Source: Hygrocybe punicea
Lineage: Eukaryota > Basidiomycota > Agaricomycetes > Agaricales > Hygrophoraceae
Direction: 5' to 3'
NCBI GenBank assembly: GCA_963556145.1
Contig: OY744467.1
Location: forward strand, 1,488,001 to 1,552,000
DNA: 64,000 bases
This document shows positions 46,181 through 56,936 of this stretch, in pieces. A program made the position numbers and the translations under genes. Below the pieces are notes generated by a model. That model made no database searches and had not been told where the DNA came from. It worked only from the letters and a program-made list of their open reading frames with translations. Position 1 is the first letter of the stretch. Every line of letters begins with the position of its first letter.

Positions 46181-49100
46181 ATGTTACATCATGCTGTATC
46201 AAATATTGTTCATAATGATTTAAACGAAATAAATTCTGTTTCCGTGCCTATGGAAAATGCCATGCTTGGTTCACAAATTGGTGATCAATGTGAAGGCATA
46301 CATTATCTCAAAGATATTCTACTACGTAAATACAACAGTGGTGTCCGGTGTTCAGCCTTTTCAAAGGATTTACATGCCATAAAACATACATTGTCTTTGC
46401 ATGGGATTGACGTTGGTGATGACTTGAAAGTTTGTCGAACAGCTTTATTGCATCACATAATGACAGGTGCTTGTTTAAATAGCAACATTGATTTACCGAA
46501 ACGTGGCAAACGTTCAAGTAACTCTGCTTGTCATTGTCTGGCTTCTGGCTTTGCCAATTCATGTGAGATGTCTGCTGCTGCTTTCAATATTGTTCTATCT
46601 TGTGATGCTAATGATTTATCTACATCCTCATTAATGCATATTGTGGATTCAGTAGGCTGTGATAAGAAATTTGTTGCTCCCAATTTACGTCGGCAGTTGA
46701 AATCATGTCTTAAGGATAAAAGGAAGGATATATCATATATCTCAGATACATGTACTTCTGATAACTCCATTGAAAACATGTTAGAGGGTTTTGATTCTTT
46801 GCCAAAAGCTGCACTTATGGCCCAAGCTGCAATGCACCATATTGCTTTGCCTCAGCCCTGTTCTAAAGAGACAATTCGTTCATTGATTTTGCAACATTTG
46901 ACTGAAGGCAGCTGCCTGCAAATTCATAATGATGTTGACATTGGCTGTTCTAAAATTCTTAATGACTGCTCAACATCCACTGGAAGTGCTAATGCATCAA
47001 CTTTACAGCTTAAAATTTATGTTCTCAGTTCTATTGTTGATCGATTGTCATTTAAGGATATTAAAAAGGTTTTGCAGCTTCACAATGTTGTGTACAGTGA
47101 CAAAGATAGTAAAACACAGCTTCGTAGACTGTTGAAAAGGTTTATAAAATATTTAAAGAAAGGTAAATCACTGGAAATTCAACAGAAGAGTAAAATGGAA
47201 AATGAAGCTAAACTGGAACAACATAGGCTTGATATATGCAGTAAATGGCCTCAAATAGTTTCTTCAGATCTAAAAAATAAGATTATAGAGTCATTTCGAT
47301 CTGAAACTTCCAAAGAAGCTTTGTCTTCATTTACCTGTGCTTCATGTGGTGAGGAGGTTTTGAACAAGGAAAAGCATGTGTTTTCTGTGAATGATATTGA
47401 TCTTTCACCACTCCAACGCCCTGATCTACGGTTAACTGAAGGCATTGTTTCTGATTTATCTTGGCTTGACCCTCAATGTATTCCTCCTTCTTTTCCTTTC
47501 ACTAAGGGTCTTTTAGATAGTTTGTTAATCGATCCTGCTGGTGTAAATGAAAATGAAAAAGGTGAAGTTGTTTTAAACATTTGTCACTGTTGTAATGTCT
47601 CTTTACGTAAATCTAAGGTACCTCCTTTGTCTCTTGCAAATCACAACTTTCTTGGGAATGTACCTGATGTTTTACAAGAGTTGACTGTGGTTGAAGAAGC
47701 GATGATAGCCCGTTGTCGTGCCAAATGTTGGATCATACAATTAAAAGAAGTAAATCAAGACCTTGTTTTACCCAATATCCAACGTGGTTTAAAAGGCCAC
47801 ATCATTATTTATCCTCAACGGCCTTCTGAAATTTCTCAAGTTTTACCTCCTTCACTTGATGAAATTTCTTCACCTATTTGTGTCATTTTTGTTGGTTCTT
47901 CTCCACCTTCCTCTGATTGGCTTCGTGAAAAAGCTAAGCCTTTAGCTATTCGTAGAGAAAAGGTTCGTGCTGCACTTATTTGGTTAAAGGAACACAACAC
48001 TCTGTACAAAGACATCATTATCAATCATGAAATGTTAAATGGACTTAGTGACCATCAGACATTACCTGTTCATATTGAACATGTTATTCCTAGTCACAGT
48101 AGTGATGTATTGACTTCAGGTTATGATCCTTGTACACCTTCTATTGGAAGTACTCCAGTTGAGAATGTTGCCACTTCATCTGTTCCTTTTCAGAATGTTG
48201 TCATCACTGATGTTGATTGTCATGCATCATCAAATGAATTACGTGCAGCTGCTGTTCGTCATGTTAAAAAGAAAGGAGGTGGTTATATTGAAATTCCTCA
48301 TGATCCATTGCCTGTCAATGAATTCTGCAATCCTTCTTTGTTTCCTATGATCTATCCTACACTGTTCCCTTATGGGATTGGTGGTTTTGAAAACAATATG
48401 AGATCCAGTCCTTTATCTATGAAAAGACAAGTTAAACATCTATTTAATTTGCATGACCGTCGTTTTCAAGAACATTATTCTTTTCTTTTCTCTGCATTTA
48501 ATATTTTGCAACGCCGCAGCATCCTTTTACATTCTAGTTTAAAAGTTAAAAAATCAAAATTTAATGCAATAGCTGCTAACTTTTCCTCTGTCTCTGCTTT
48601 GGCAGTTCACATAGTTTCTGAACGTGTTGCAAATGGTGATTTCACTACTGCATATAATAGTGAAGAACGCAAAGTATTACAACTTATGAAAGAAGTAAAT
48701 GTTATCACTTCACATGTACCTGGTTCAGCAGCTTCACGGCTTCATATGCGCAATGAGATTAGAGCTCTTATGATTGATCAAGGCCTTCCAAGCTTTTATA
48801 TCACAATTAATCCTGCAGATGTCTTTAATCCTCTGGTGAAATTTTTAGCTGGTTCAGAAATTGACATTGACAATCTACTACCTGATGAAGTTCCAAATTA
48901 TTGGGAACAATCAATTCTAGTAGCTAAAAACCCTGCTGTTGCTGCTAAATTTTTTAACATTTATATGAAAGCATTCATATCAAGCATTCTTCGTTTTGAT
49001 GGAACAAAGCAAAATTTAGAAGAGGGTATACTAGGTGTTGTTAAAGCATACTATGGTTGTGTTGAAGCTCAAGGACGTGGAACACTTCATTGTCACATGA

Positions 49101-52100
49101 TGGTTTGGGTTGAAGGTGGTTTAAATCCAAATGAAATAAAGGAAAAGATCTGTAAAGACAAAGATTATGACTTTGGAAACAGGCTTCTTGAATTTCTTAA
49201 TGACACCATTTGCAATAATATACCTGATGATCCAAATGTTAATGTTGCAGTTCCTTCATCAACTCACCATCCTTGCTCTGTCAGAGGCATCAAATTTGAT
49301 CCTTCAAATAAAGATATTGAAAAGGCTCGCCAGAAAGATCTTCATAACCTAGTGAAACAGTGTCAAGTACATAATCATTCTAGCACCTGTTACAAATATT
49401 GGAAAGGACCTCCTGAGCCAAAAGAGTGTCGCTTTAATCTTGATGCAAGCAATGTATGTTTGAACAGCTCTTTTGATAAAGAAACAGGTGAACTATGTTT
49501 ACGCTGCCTCAATGGCTTGGTAAATAATTTTAATAGCACAATACTTGAAGCTGTCCGCTGCAACATGGATATTAAATTTATTGGTTCAGGTCCTTCAGCA
49601 AAAGCAATCCTTTACTACATCACTGACTATATCACAAAATCTCAACTCAAAAGTCATGTGGCATTTGCTGCTTTGGAATTGGCAGTAAATAAACTTGGTG
49701 AATATGATCCTGATGCAGATGATTATACAGTTCGTGCTAAGAAGCTGTTACAGAAATGTGCATACTCAATGATTTCTCACCAAGAACTTTCTGCTCAACA
49801 AGTTTGTTCCTATTTAATGGACTTTGAAGACCATTTTACCAGCCACAAATTCAATAACCTTTACTGGACGAGTTTTGAAAAGTTTATTGAGGATGAAGAC
49901 CCTTCATCTGAATGTCAAACAAATTTATCAGATGCCTCAAACACTTCTTCAGGTGATGCATGCAACTATAGTTGTGATTTAGAAAATTCTTTACATATTG
50001 ATTCAAATGTTAATGCTAGCCCTTCTGATGTCACTGATGAAATTACAGTTGTGGTTAATCCTCATGGTGAGCTTATAGCAAAAACAAATCAGGTACTTGA
50101 TTATCAATTGCGTGATGATAGTTTACTTGATCTATCTGTGTGGGATTTTGTTGCACAGGTTAAGAAAATCTCCAATGCTCAAGAACGTAATGAATCAAAA
50201 GAGTCTTGTATTGATAATGAGTCAGATGATGATAATGTTGATGATGATGCCTTTATGCTTTCTTCTGAACAACAATTACCTTTGCAACCTGATGGGGATC
50301 TCACTTCACCTGCTCCTAAACTTGCAATCAATGAACTTTTAAAGTCTCGATCTCATAAACGTCCAAAAGCTTCTTTTCTACCTGCCCATCCTGATTGTAC
50401 TTCACATTTCCTTAGAATATGTTCACCTCACCATCGTGTTGTGCCTATCCCTATTGGCCCTGCCATTCCAAGACGTGATGTTGAAAAAGTTAAGGATAGA
50501 TACTGTCGCCTGATGCTTATTCTCTTTAAACCTTGGCGTCATGCTTGTAATTTACGTGATCCAGGTCAGTCTTGGAGAGATGCTTTTAATAAATTTTTAC
50601 TTGATTGTCCAGAACGTTTCAAAATTATGATGGGGAACATGCAAATTCTTCATGAGTGTCGTGATAGCCGTGATGATCACTTTGCCAACAAACATACTTT
50701 GAGAAAAAATAAAGGCAAGCTAAAATCTACAAATCATTCATCTCACAATGAAATTAATGATGACTTTAATGGCAAATCTGACAATGAAGATGAAATACTG
50801 GATCATTTGGAATCTATTGATGCCTCTCATTCACTACATAAATTAAAAAGTTGTCAAGATGTATTATCATGCCTTCATTATGCAGAATCAAGTGGAATGT
50901 ACAGTTTCAGCAATGATCTTCTATCCCTTGATGAAAATCTCAATACTGTTCAAGAAGTAGCTGACTTAGACTTAGAATTAGAAAACACGTGGAAAAAATG
51001 CTATGATGACCGAAGAGATCAATTTAAAAAGAAAGCAATGACATCCAATGGCTCCCCTTCACAATGTTTACCTCTTCAACATCCAAATATTGCATCCTGT
51101 TCATTAATAAATGATGGTTCTGCATTGCGTGAATCTTTGACTTCTAGCAAAAAAATTCATTTACCTGTTATTAGTCAATGGGATTGCCCTTTTGACTCTG
51201 ATCAACCTGTCCCCATTGATGATGTCATTAAGAAATTTACTTTAAACACTGAGCAAGCAAGAGCATTCAAAATTATTGCTGAACACAGTTTACAAAATAG
51301 ACCGGATCCTTTGCATATGTTCCTTGGAGGACCTGGAGGCACTGGCAAGTCTAGAGTCATAACTGCCCTCAAATATTTTTTTGAACAACGGAATCAAAGT
51401 CGTCGATTTCGCCTTGCTTCATACACAGGAGTTGCTGCTAAAAACATATCTGGTATGACCTTACACTCTGCTTTATGTCTAAATCAGCGGCAGAAAAGGG
51501 GTTCTCTGTGCAAAACACGCCGTGATCTTGTAGCCATGTGGGAAGGTGTTGATTATCTTTTCATTGATGAAGTTTCCATGATAGGCTGCCGCTTTCTGTT
51601 ACGTATAAGTGAAGCTTTAACAGAGGCTAAAGGCAATACATCAAATTTTGGTGGCATTAATGTTATATTTGCTGGTGATTTTGCACAACTTCCTCCTGTA
51701 TGTGAGACACGTTTGTTCTCTCATATTAACACTGCAACTTCAGGAACTAAACGTGGTCAAGAAGATATTCTTGGTAAACTTCTTTGGTTATCAGTAAAAA
51801 CAGTGGTTATTTTAAGTGAAATTAAACGACAGAGTGGTGTTGAAAATGAACCTTTTATTAAACTATTAGAAAGATTGCGCCTTGGAAAATGCAATGATGA
51901 AGACTATAACTTATTAAACTCTCGGATTATAGCAAATGCAAGACCTGACTGGTCTGATCCAAAATGGTCAAATGTTCCTATAATTGTAAGTGATAACAAT
52001 GTAAAAGACGCTTTAAACATCAAAGCTACTCAGGCTTTTGCAAATCAGACTGGTCAGCAGTTACATTGGTATTATGCCACTGATCTTAGAGGAAGTAAAC

Positions 52101-53092
52101 CAATTGAGGATGCTTCACTTCTTAGCCATTTAGAAACACTTCATTCAGGGCAGACTTCTCAACGTTTAAGTAAAATACCTCTTGTCATAGGAATGCCTGT
52201 TATAATATCCCAAAATTTTGATGTTGAATCTGGCATTGTTAATGGTTGCAAAGGCTTCTTAAAAAGAATCAGATATATATTGGATTCTAAAGGTCATCGT
52301 CATGCTACTTCTTGTGTCATACAAGCTATAGACACCACAGGTGATCTTCTGCCTCATTTATCTGAAAAACATGTTGTTGCACTTGAAGACACCATTGATA
52401 TGAAATTTGTTCACCCTTACTCTCACAAAAGTTGCACTATTAAACGTAGACAAATTCCTATCATTCCTGCTTTTGCTATGACTGCACATAAAGCACAAGG
52501 CCAAACACTGGACAATGTCATTATTGATCTTCAAAGTTGTAGAGGCATTGAAGCTCCATATGTTATGCTTTCACGTGCCACTTCCCTTAATGGCCTTCTC
52601 ATCCTTAGACCTTTCAATAAAAATAAAATTCAAAGTCGCCCATCTGAAGATATGCGTCATGAGATTAACCGTCTTGATATCCTGAGATTATCAACTATTT
52701 TAGATGTAGGTCTACCACATGAAATTGAATCAGCTCGTATTGCTCTTCTGAAAACAAACTACAATTTTTCTATTCACAAAAATGGTTTACCTCTACTTGA
52801 TACAGACAGTATTGATCCTGCACAGAAGCTTCAATGCCTTCAGACTGCTAATTTGGAAGCCACTGCCCATACCCAAAATGCACTTATCACTGACAATACC
52901 ACTGCTCAACAACGAATCAGACATAGCACTAAGACATTACAAATTGCAGACAATAGTGATGACTTCAATTCAGATCAGATGATTGTCGATTTGCCTAATA
53001 CAAGTTCTCATCCTAGGATTACTAAAGTTAAACGTAAAGCAAAGAACAATAGTCATGATTTTACCCCTATAAAAAAGTGTCGTATCAAATAA
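46181..53092 (+). CDS. Helitron Rep/helicase (RepHel)
   Basis: An uninterrupted 2303-codon frame for the rolling-circle transposase of a Helitron. In order it shows an N-terminal region with SAP-like helical repeats (to about residue 330), a cysteine-rich part (FTCASCGEEV at about 384 and ICHCCN at about 467), a DUF6570-like block (about 485-620), and the Helitron-like Rep domain with the HUH motif GTLHCHMMVW (about 967-976) and two nearby tyrosines in ILYYITDYITKS (about 1143-1154). The PIF1-type SF1 helicase has Walker A GGPGGTGKSRV (about 1716), Walker B LFIDEVSMIG (about 1793), a GDFAQLPPV motif, TAHKAQGQTLDNVIIDL and YVMLSRATSLNGLLIL near the end. All catalytic motifs look intact, so the element could be autonomous. 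The Met at 46181 may be internal if the upstream exons are used. Confidence 0.95.
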   Translation: MLHHAVSNIVHNDLNEINSVSVPMENAMLGSQIGDQCEGIHYLKDILLRKYNSGVRCSAFSKDLHAIKHTLSLHGIDVGDDLKVCRTALLHHIMTGACLNSNIDLPKRGKRSSNSACHCLASGFANSCEMSAAAFNIVLSCDANDLSTSSLMHIVDSVGCDKKFVAPNLRRQLKSCLKDKRKDISYISDTCTSDNSIENMLEGFDSLPKAALMAQAAMHHIALPQPCSKETIRSLILQHLTEGSCLQIHNDVDIGCSKILNDCSTSTGSANASTLQLKIYVLSSIVDRLSFKDIKKVLQLHNVVYSDKDSKTQLRRLLKRFIKYLKKGKSLEIQQKSKMENEAKLEQHRLDICSKWPQIVSSDLKNKIIESFRSETSKEALSSFTCASCGEEVLNKEKHVFSVNDIDLSPLQRPDLRLTEGIVSDLSWLDPQCIPPSFPFTKGLLDSLLIDPAGVNENEKGEVVLNICHCCNVSLRKSKVPPLSLANHNFLGNVPDVLQELTVVEEAMIARCRAKCWIIQLKEVNQDLVLPNIQRGLKGHIIIYPQRPSEISQVLPPSLDEISSPICVIFVGSSPPSSDWLREKAKPLAIRREKVRAALIWLKEHNTLYKDIIINHEMLNGLSDHQTLPVHIEHVIPSHSSDVLTSGYDPCTPSIGSTPVENVATSSVPFQNVVITDVDCHASSNELRAAAVRHVKKKGGGYIEIPHDPLPVNEFCNPSLFPMIYPTLFPYGIGGFENNMRSSPLSMKRQVKHLFNLHDRRFQEHYSFLFSAFNILQRRSILLHSSLKVKKSKFNAIAANFSSVSALAVHIVSERVANGDFTTAYNSEERKVLQLMKEVNVITSHVPGSAASRLHMRNEIRALMIDQGLPSFYITINPADVFNPLVKFLAGSEIDIDNLLPDEVPNYWEQSILVAKNPAVAAKFFNIYMKAFISSILRFDGTKQNLEEGILGVVKAYYGCVEAQGRGTLHCHMMVWVEGGLNPNEIKEKICKDKDYDFGNRLLEFLNDTICNNIPDDPNVNVAVPSSTHHPCSVRGIKFDPSNKDIEKARQKDLHNLVKQCQVHNHSSTCYKYWKGPPEPKECRFNLDASNVCLNSSFDKETGELCLRCLNGLVNNFNSTILEAVRCNMDIKFIGSGPSAKAILYYITDYITKSQLKSHVAFAALELAVNKLGEYDPDADDYTVRAKKLLQKCAYSMISHQELSAQQVCSYLMDFEDHFTSHKFNNLYWTSFEKFIEDEDPSSECQTNLSDASNTSSGDACNYSCDLENSLHIDSNVNASPSDVTDEITVVVNPHGELIAKTNQVLDYQLRDDSLLDLSVWDFVAQVKKISNAQERNESKESCIDNESDDDNVDDDAFMLSSEQQLPLQPDGDLTSPAPKLAINELLKSRSHKRPKASFLPAHPDCTSHFLRICSPHHRVVPIPIGPAIPRRDVEKVKDRYCRLMLILFKPWRHACNLRDPGQSWRDAFNKFLLDCPERFKIMMGNMQILHECRDSRDDHFANKHTLRKNKGKLKSTNHSSHNEINDDFNGKSDNEDEILDHLESIDASHSLHKLKSCQDVLSCLHYAESSGMYSFSNDLLSLDENLNTVQEVADLDLELENTWKKCYDDRRDQFKKKAMTSNGSPSQCLPLQHPNIASCSLINDGSALRESLTSSKKIHLPVISQWDCPFDSDQPVPIDDVIKKFTLNTEQARAFKIIAEHSLQNRPDPLHMFLGGPGGTGKSRVITALKYFFEQRNQSRRFRLASYTGVAAKNISGMTLHSALCLNQRQKRGSLCKTRRDLVAMWEGVDYLFIDEVSMIGCRFLLRISEALTEAKGNTSNFGGINVIFAGDFAQLPPVCETRLFSHINTATSGTKRGQEDILGKLLWLSVKTVVILSEIKRQSGVENEPFIKLLERLRLGKCNDEDYNLLNSRIIANARPDWSDPKWSNVPIIVSDNNVKDALNIKATQAFANQTGQQLHWYYATDLRGSKPIEDASLLSHLETLHSGQTSQRLSKIPLVIGMPVIISQNFDVESGIVNGCKGFLKRIRYILDSKGHRHATSCVIQAIDTTGDLLPHLSEKHVVALEDTIDMKFVHPYSHKSCTIKRRQIPIIPAFAMTAHKAQGQTLDNVIIDLQSCRGIEAPYVMLSRATSLNGLLILRPFNKNKIQSRPSEDMRHEINRLDILRLSTILDVGLPHEIESARIALLKTNYNFSIHKNGLPLLDTDSIDPAQKLQCLQTANLEATAHTQNALITDNTTAQQRIRHSTKTLQIADNSDDFNSDQMIVDLPNTSSHPRITKVKRKAKNNSHDFTPIKKCRIK

Positions 53093-53160
53093 TTAGCCTT
53101 GTGTTTGTAAGCATTCACAAGTCCGACTCGGAGGGTTCCGCCAGTGTGCTCACCGTTGAC

Positions 53161-54850
53161 ATGAACCAGCAACAATCACTCACACAGAAATGGTTACGCC
53201 AAAACATCACGCCATATGGTCTTCACAACGACCGGGTCTACTCTGACGTTGATGGAGCCCTTGCTTGCTTTCCTACTCTCTGAAGTCGGACATCTACAGT
53301 TGACTTGCCATCCAGCTTCTCTGACTTCAAGTCTGACTCATCACTTGCTCCAGCCCACGATGACAACTGCACTCAACTCCTCCTCTGTGTGCATGGATTA
53401 CTTCCGATATCATTTCGCCAGGCCTTGTACAACATTCTAATCGCACTTTGGGTCACATGGGACTACCCTGCAGAACCTCGTCGTCTATGTCGTCGTCCCA
53501 ACAAGTGGCATGCTTGTAACAGCTGGGAAATACATTGATGTCAGTGGCAGGATCAACATCGATTACATCCAGCATTGGAAACGCAAGAGTGAGGTATTGT
53601 CTTCTGCAATAATATCGTGCCATATCCATGCCACTTGTCAGCTTTACTGGAAGCTATGCAAGATCACTTTTCCCGCGAATCTCCCATATACGCAAAGCCA
53701 AAAAATACCGTATCCAACCAGCAACCAAGTTATGCCGCAAAATTGCCACCCCCTCTCCCTTCCACCCATACACCGCTGATGCCACAGACGGCAACAGCTC
53801 CCGCCGTGACTGATGACCGTTTACCACCCAAACCTGGTTCTGTTCCCAACTCGCCGCCTGGCCGGCTTCCAAGAAGCGGCACAACTTCTTCCATCCCGAA
53901 TCGGGCATCGTCGATATCTCCTCACACAATCCACCAACAGCTACATCCTGAAGCTATCACACCACAACCACCAACCCTTTCTCCTGATGCCCCTTGGCAA
54001 CACCCACCAATCCATACTCATCAGGCTCCACAACCATCCTCGAATCTTCTCGACGAAGAGTATGCAGAGTTCATGACTCAATGGGCCATCACACCACCTC
54101 CCCCACGGCCTACAAACCCCGAGCTGCTTCGTCTGCATTCGCAAGTGCATCAGATGATCACTGCCGAGTTTGCATCTCTTTCACAAGCACTTGTGATGCG
54201 GAGTGGCTCCATGTGCAGCAGACGGATCTTCTCGCCGGCGAGCCTGCCATCCGTTACCGAGCCTGCCATCCGTTACCGAGCCTGCCATCCATTACCGAGC
54301 CTGCCATCCGTTACCGAGTTTGCATCTCTTTCACAAGCACTTGCGATGGATGCGGAGTGGCTCCATGTGCAGCAGACGGATCTTCTCGCCAGCGAGCCTG
54401 CCATCCGTTACGAGATGGCCCGTTTTGAGGCTGTCAAAGACGTGTCGTAATGTGGCTGGGTGGATACAAACCAACATAGATCACTCCAAAGAAATATTGC
54501 GGAATTAAGAAGAAAGGGAGACACGGAGGTAGACGAGTTAGTGTGTTCAACAAGCATTGTCCATAACCAGTGAGCGTCCATGATTCCTGCCCCGGATCTG
54601 CAGTTGATATGCCATGTTCTTTACTAATGGAGACTAATTGAACTGTGGCGGAAGACAATGCTATCGAGGACACCATCTACCATCTGCATCAGGCGCTGAA
54701 CTCCAGACAAATCGACCTGGAACCATTCCTTCGGGTAAGCAACAGAGTCTCTTCTGACTGACACTGATGTATCATCCAACAACAGACGACGTGTGTGCTT
54801 GCCGAAGAACAATTCATGAAACGACTTCGTGTTGCATGGACCAAACTCCA
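53161..54850 (+). pseudogene. VPS23: VPS23/TSG101 (ESCRT-I) gene copy, decayed
   Basis: Begins 68 bp after the Helitron stop with MNQQQSLTQKWLRQNITPYG and NDRVYSDVDGALACFPTL, then LLLCVHGLLPISFRQALYNI, WVTWDYPAEP, GKYIDVSGRINIDYIQHWKR and LSALLEAMQDHFSRESPIYA: the UEV domain of Vps23/TSG101. A Pro-rich region and coiled coil (MITAEFASLSQALAMDAEWL) follow, then the steadiness box EDTIYHLHQALNSRQIDLEP with VLAEEQFMKR. The copy is broken: a shift and return around 53280-53310, another after PAEP near 53475, a lost acceptor near 53625, a shift near 54500, and a 150-bp internal duplication. A working orthologue is expected elsewhere in the genome. Alternatively this is the native gene with sequencing errors. 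Confidence 0.78.
54167..54405. repeat. 150-bp tandem duplication plus 18-19 bp units in the VPS23 copy
   Basis: GAGTTTGCATCTCTTTCACA and the following CTCCATGTGCAGCAGACGGA block occur twice, 150 bp apart. Between them CTGCCATCCGTTACCGAGC repeats four times (about 54243-54317). Confidence 0.8.
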
Positions 54851-55137
54851 TATCTACCATTCTCAGCATCACTTATCATCGGTTGTCCATCAACAATACT
54901 GTCTTATCGTCCCAGACCAAATTCCTCCATGCCGCGACTGACAGCATCGATGCAGTGCTCAAGTCCAACAATGGGAAGGGTAAGATCCTTGTCCACTGTG
55001 ATCTCCACATATCTCCTGCGACTGCCACCTTTCTTGCTGCCACCTTCACATCTGCTGCTCTGACTTTAAGAGCCCCGGCCATCCAAAAATCACAACTCAG
55101 TTCCAGTCCCTCTCAACTCATCGCGAGTGCGTGGTGA
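54829..55137 (+). pseudogene. Dual-specificity phosphatase fragment
   Basis: The frame reads PNSISTILSITYHRLSINNT, then ATDSIDAVLKSNNGKGKILV and HCDLHISPATATFLAATF. The first and second parts resemble the beginning and the active-site region of a dual-specificity protein phosphatase, with about 35 residues missing between them. The signature HCxxxxxR is damaged: the His-Cys is present but Pro stands where Arg is required. It is a decayed, internally deleted gene fragment following directly on the VPS23 copy. Confidence 0.6.
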
Positions 55138-56936
55138 ATTCCATAACAGGTCATACGGGTACAGCTTCGACATTGGCCACCGTATCCCAAACCCAAATTT
55201 TCAAATGTCCTCTATTGAGGTCCCATAACGTAAGTCTTAGTGACCTAAATGACCCATGGTAACTTTCCATTTTGTAGTCCTGCTGCCCGCACGCAGCTAC
55301 CACCACCACCACCAAAACAACAGCAACCATCACACAAATGACATCAATGATGAGCCAACAGCGAGGACGACAGCAAAGACACACGGTGGACAAAGACCGC
55401 TGCCACACTGTATTTGCCGGTAACAGCCCAATTGCCACACCATTTCAATGATGACAACAACATTTATCATGTTTGTGATGGAAGTGGAAATGGTAGATTG
55501 CCCGGGCATGTGGCTGGCCTCTGGGTGCGTGCTTGCAATTACCAACCATGCCCACTGACGATGTGCACAACTAGCACCACGAAAACATGCACAACGTCCA
55601 CGACTTGCACAAACAGGACGGCTCAATGTGCTCGACGCCCGAAAATGTGATGACGCCGTCAACACTGACTCTGGCCCAATGGCTAGCCCATTCTGACGAT
55701 GGCAACAATATCAGAAGGAGCATGTGTGCACGACAAGCACAAGAAGAACAACATGTATTTGATGCGCGAAGAGGCCAACAGATTGCTATGTATTCATTCC
55801 ATATACTATTGTATTGGCTCGTTGTCAAGTCATAATCATCACCACAGTTAAATTCTTCTACCCCCGTACCCTTGCTAATTCCGCAACCTACAACTTAACC
55901 TTGCCAGATACATCATCTCCTGCTCCCTCCGGCCTCCACCTAGAATGCCACTCACCTCCACATGATTGTTTCATCCTTTCTCCCCGCACCTACACCATTT
56001 CAAACTCGATCTCAGATCTTGTCGAAAGAAGAAAAAAATGTACGTTGTTTTATCATCATTTTCTAATGTCATGTTCTATACCTCAACTCACTACTTTTAC
56101 CATTATACGATCAAATGCTCAGATCTCAGAAACATCATAATTACCCTGCCTTTTTTTCTGCTATCTCCTTGTCTGCCCTCCGTACATTCTCACGTCAGAT
56201 TGATCTTCATCTTTTATCATTTGCATTGCCTTACAGTGCCCCCATCACTTGTTCTATACCTCCGCACACTAGCACAAATATATGTTGTCGATTGACGAAT
56301 TTAGATAAGTCACTTGGCGGCATCTTGCCAACAATCTCATGCAGTTGCCCTCTTTCCAACCATTACCACTTACACGGTGCATAGAACTGGTAAATACTAC
56401 TTCCATTGAAATCTCCATTAAATCTTGTTTACGCCTTCATATCATACAGATATCACAATCACAACTGAAAACCGTCCAATGCACACTGTGGCCAGTTGCC
56501 TGCATGCCACCGCATTTAATAGCTCCCGACGTTAAACTATGTCGAGAAACAAAGACTTTCAGCATATGATCTGCTGTTTCATATCAACTGTCACTCGGCG
56601 AGCCCTCCATTGCGCAGTCCCCCAAATTTCAGATTGATCACTGTTACTCTTCCAGGACTATCTGTTTCACCTTCATTTTCATGCCCGTCTGCAATATCTC
56701 AATCCCTACATACTCCGAGTCCCTCTTCATGCTCTCGACTCAACAATATATGCACTAAGGTATCTTCTACTCTATTGTGGCATTTAAATGCACTCACTTT
56801 TGACTTCCACGATCCTCTTCTTGTCTCTACAGTCTTCCAAAGCCTCACCACCCCCTTTTATCGCCCCCTTTTCTCACCCCAATTCTCACCGGAACCTCCA
56901 CAGGAACACCGCATGCAATTCACAGTTATCAATAAT
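55138..56936. other. Low-confidence coding debris
   Basis: Several short frames (for example 55414-55650, 55587-55835 and 55814-56140) are His/Thr/Arg-rich and show no known domain. The stretch 55900-56900 is C/T-rich with many short pyrimidine runs. Nothing here can be called as a gene. Confidence 0.35.

Larger units (their letters stand above)
44870..53092 (+). mobile_element. Helitron (termini not fully resolved)
   Basis: The extent is the minimum supported by coding content. A Helitron should start 5'-TC and end with a short hairpin followed by CTRR, inserted between A and T, with no target duplication. I could not prove either end. A candidate left feature is the palindrome at 44876-44889. 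On the right, a CTTGTG...CACAAG hairpin lies at about 53098-53121, right after the stop, but no clear CTRR follows. The element may extend right to about 58.5 kb if the decayed gene fragments there are its cargo. Confidence 0.6.

Noticed and set aside
53093..53130. Helitron 3' terminus at the CTTGTG...CACAAG hairpin
   Set aside because: A hairpin is present, but the required CTRR ending shortly after it is not, so I do not call the terminus here.
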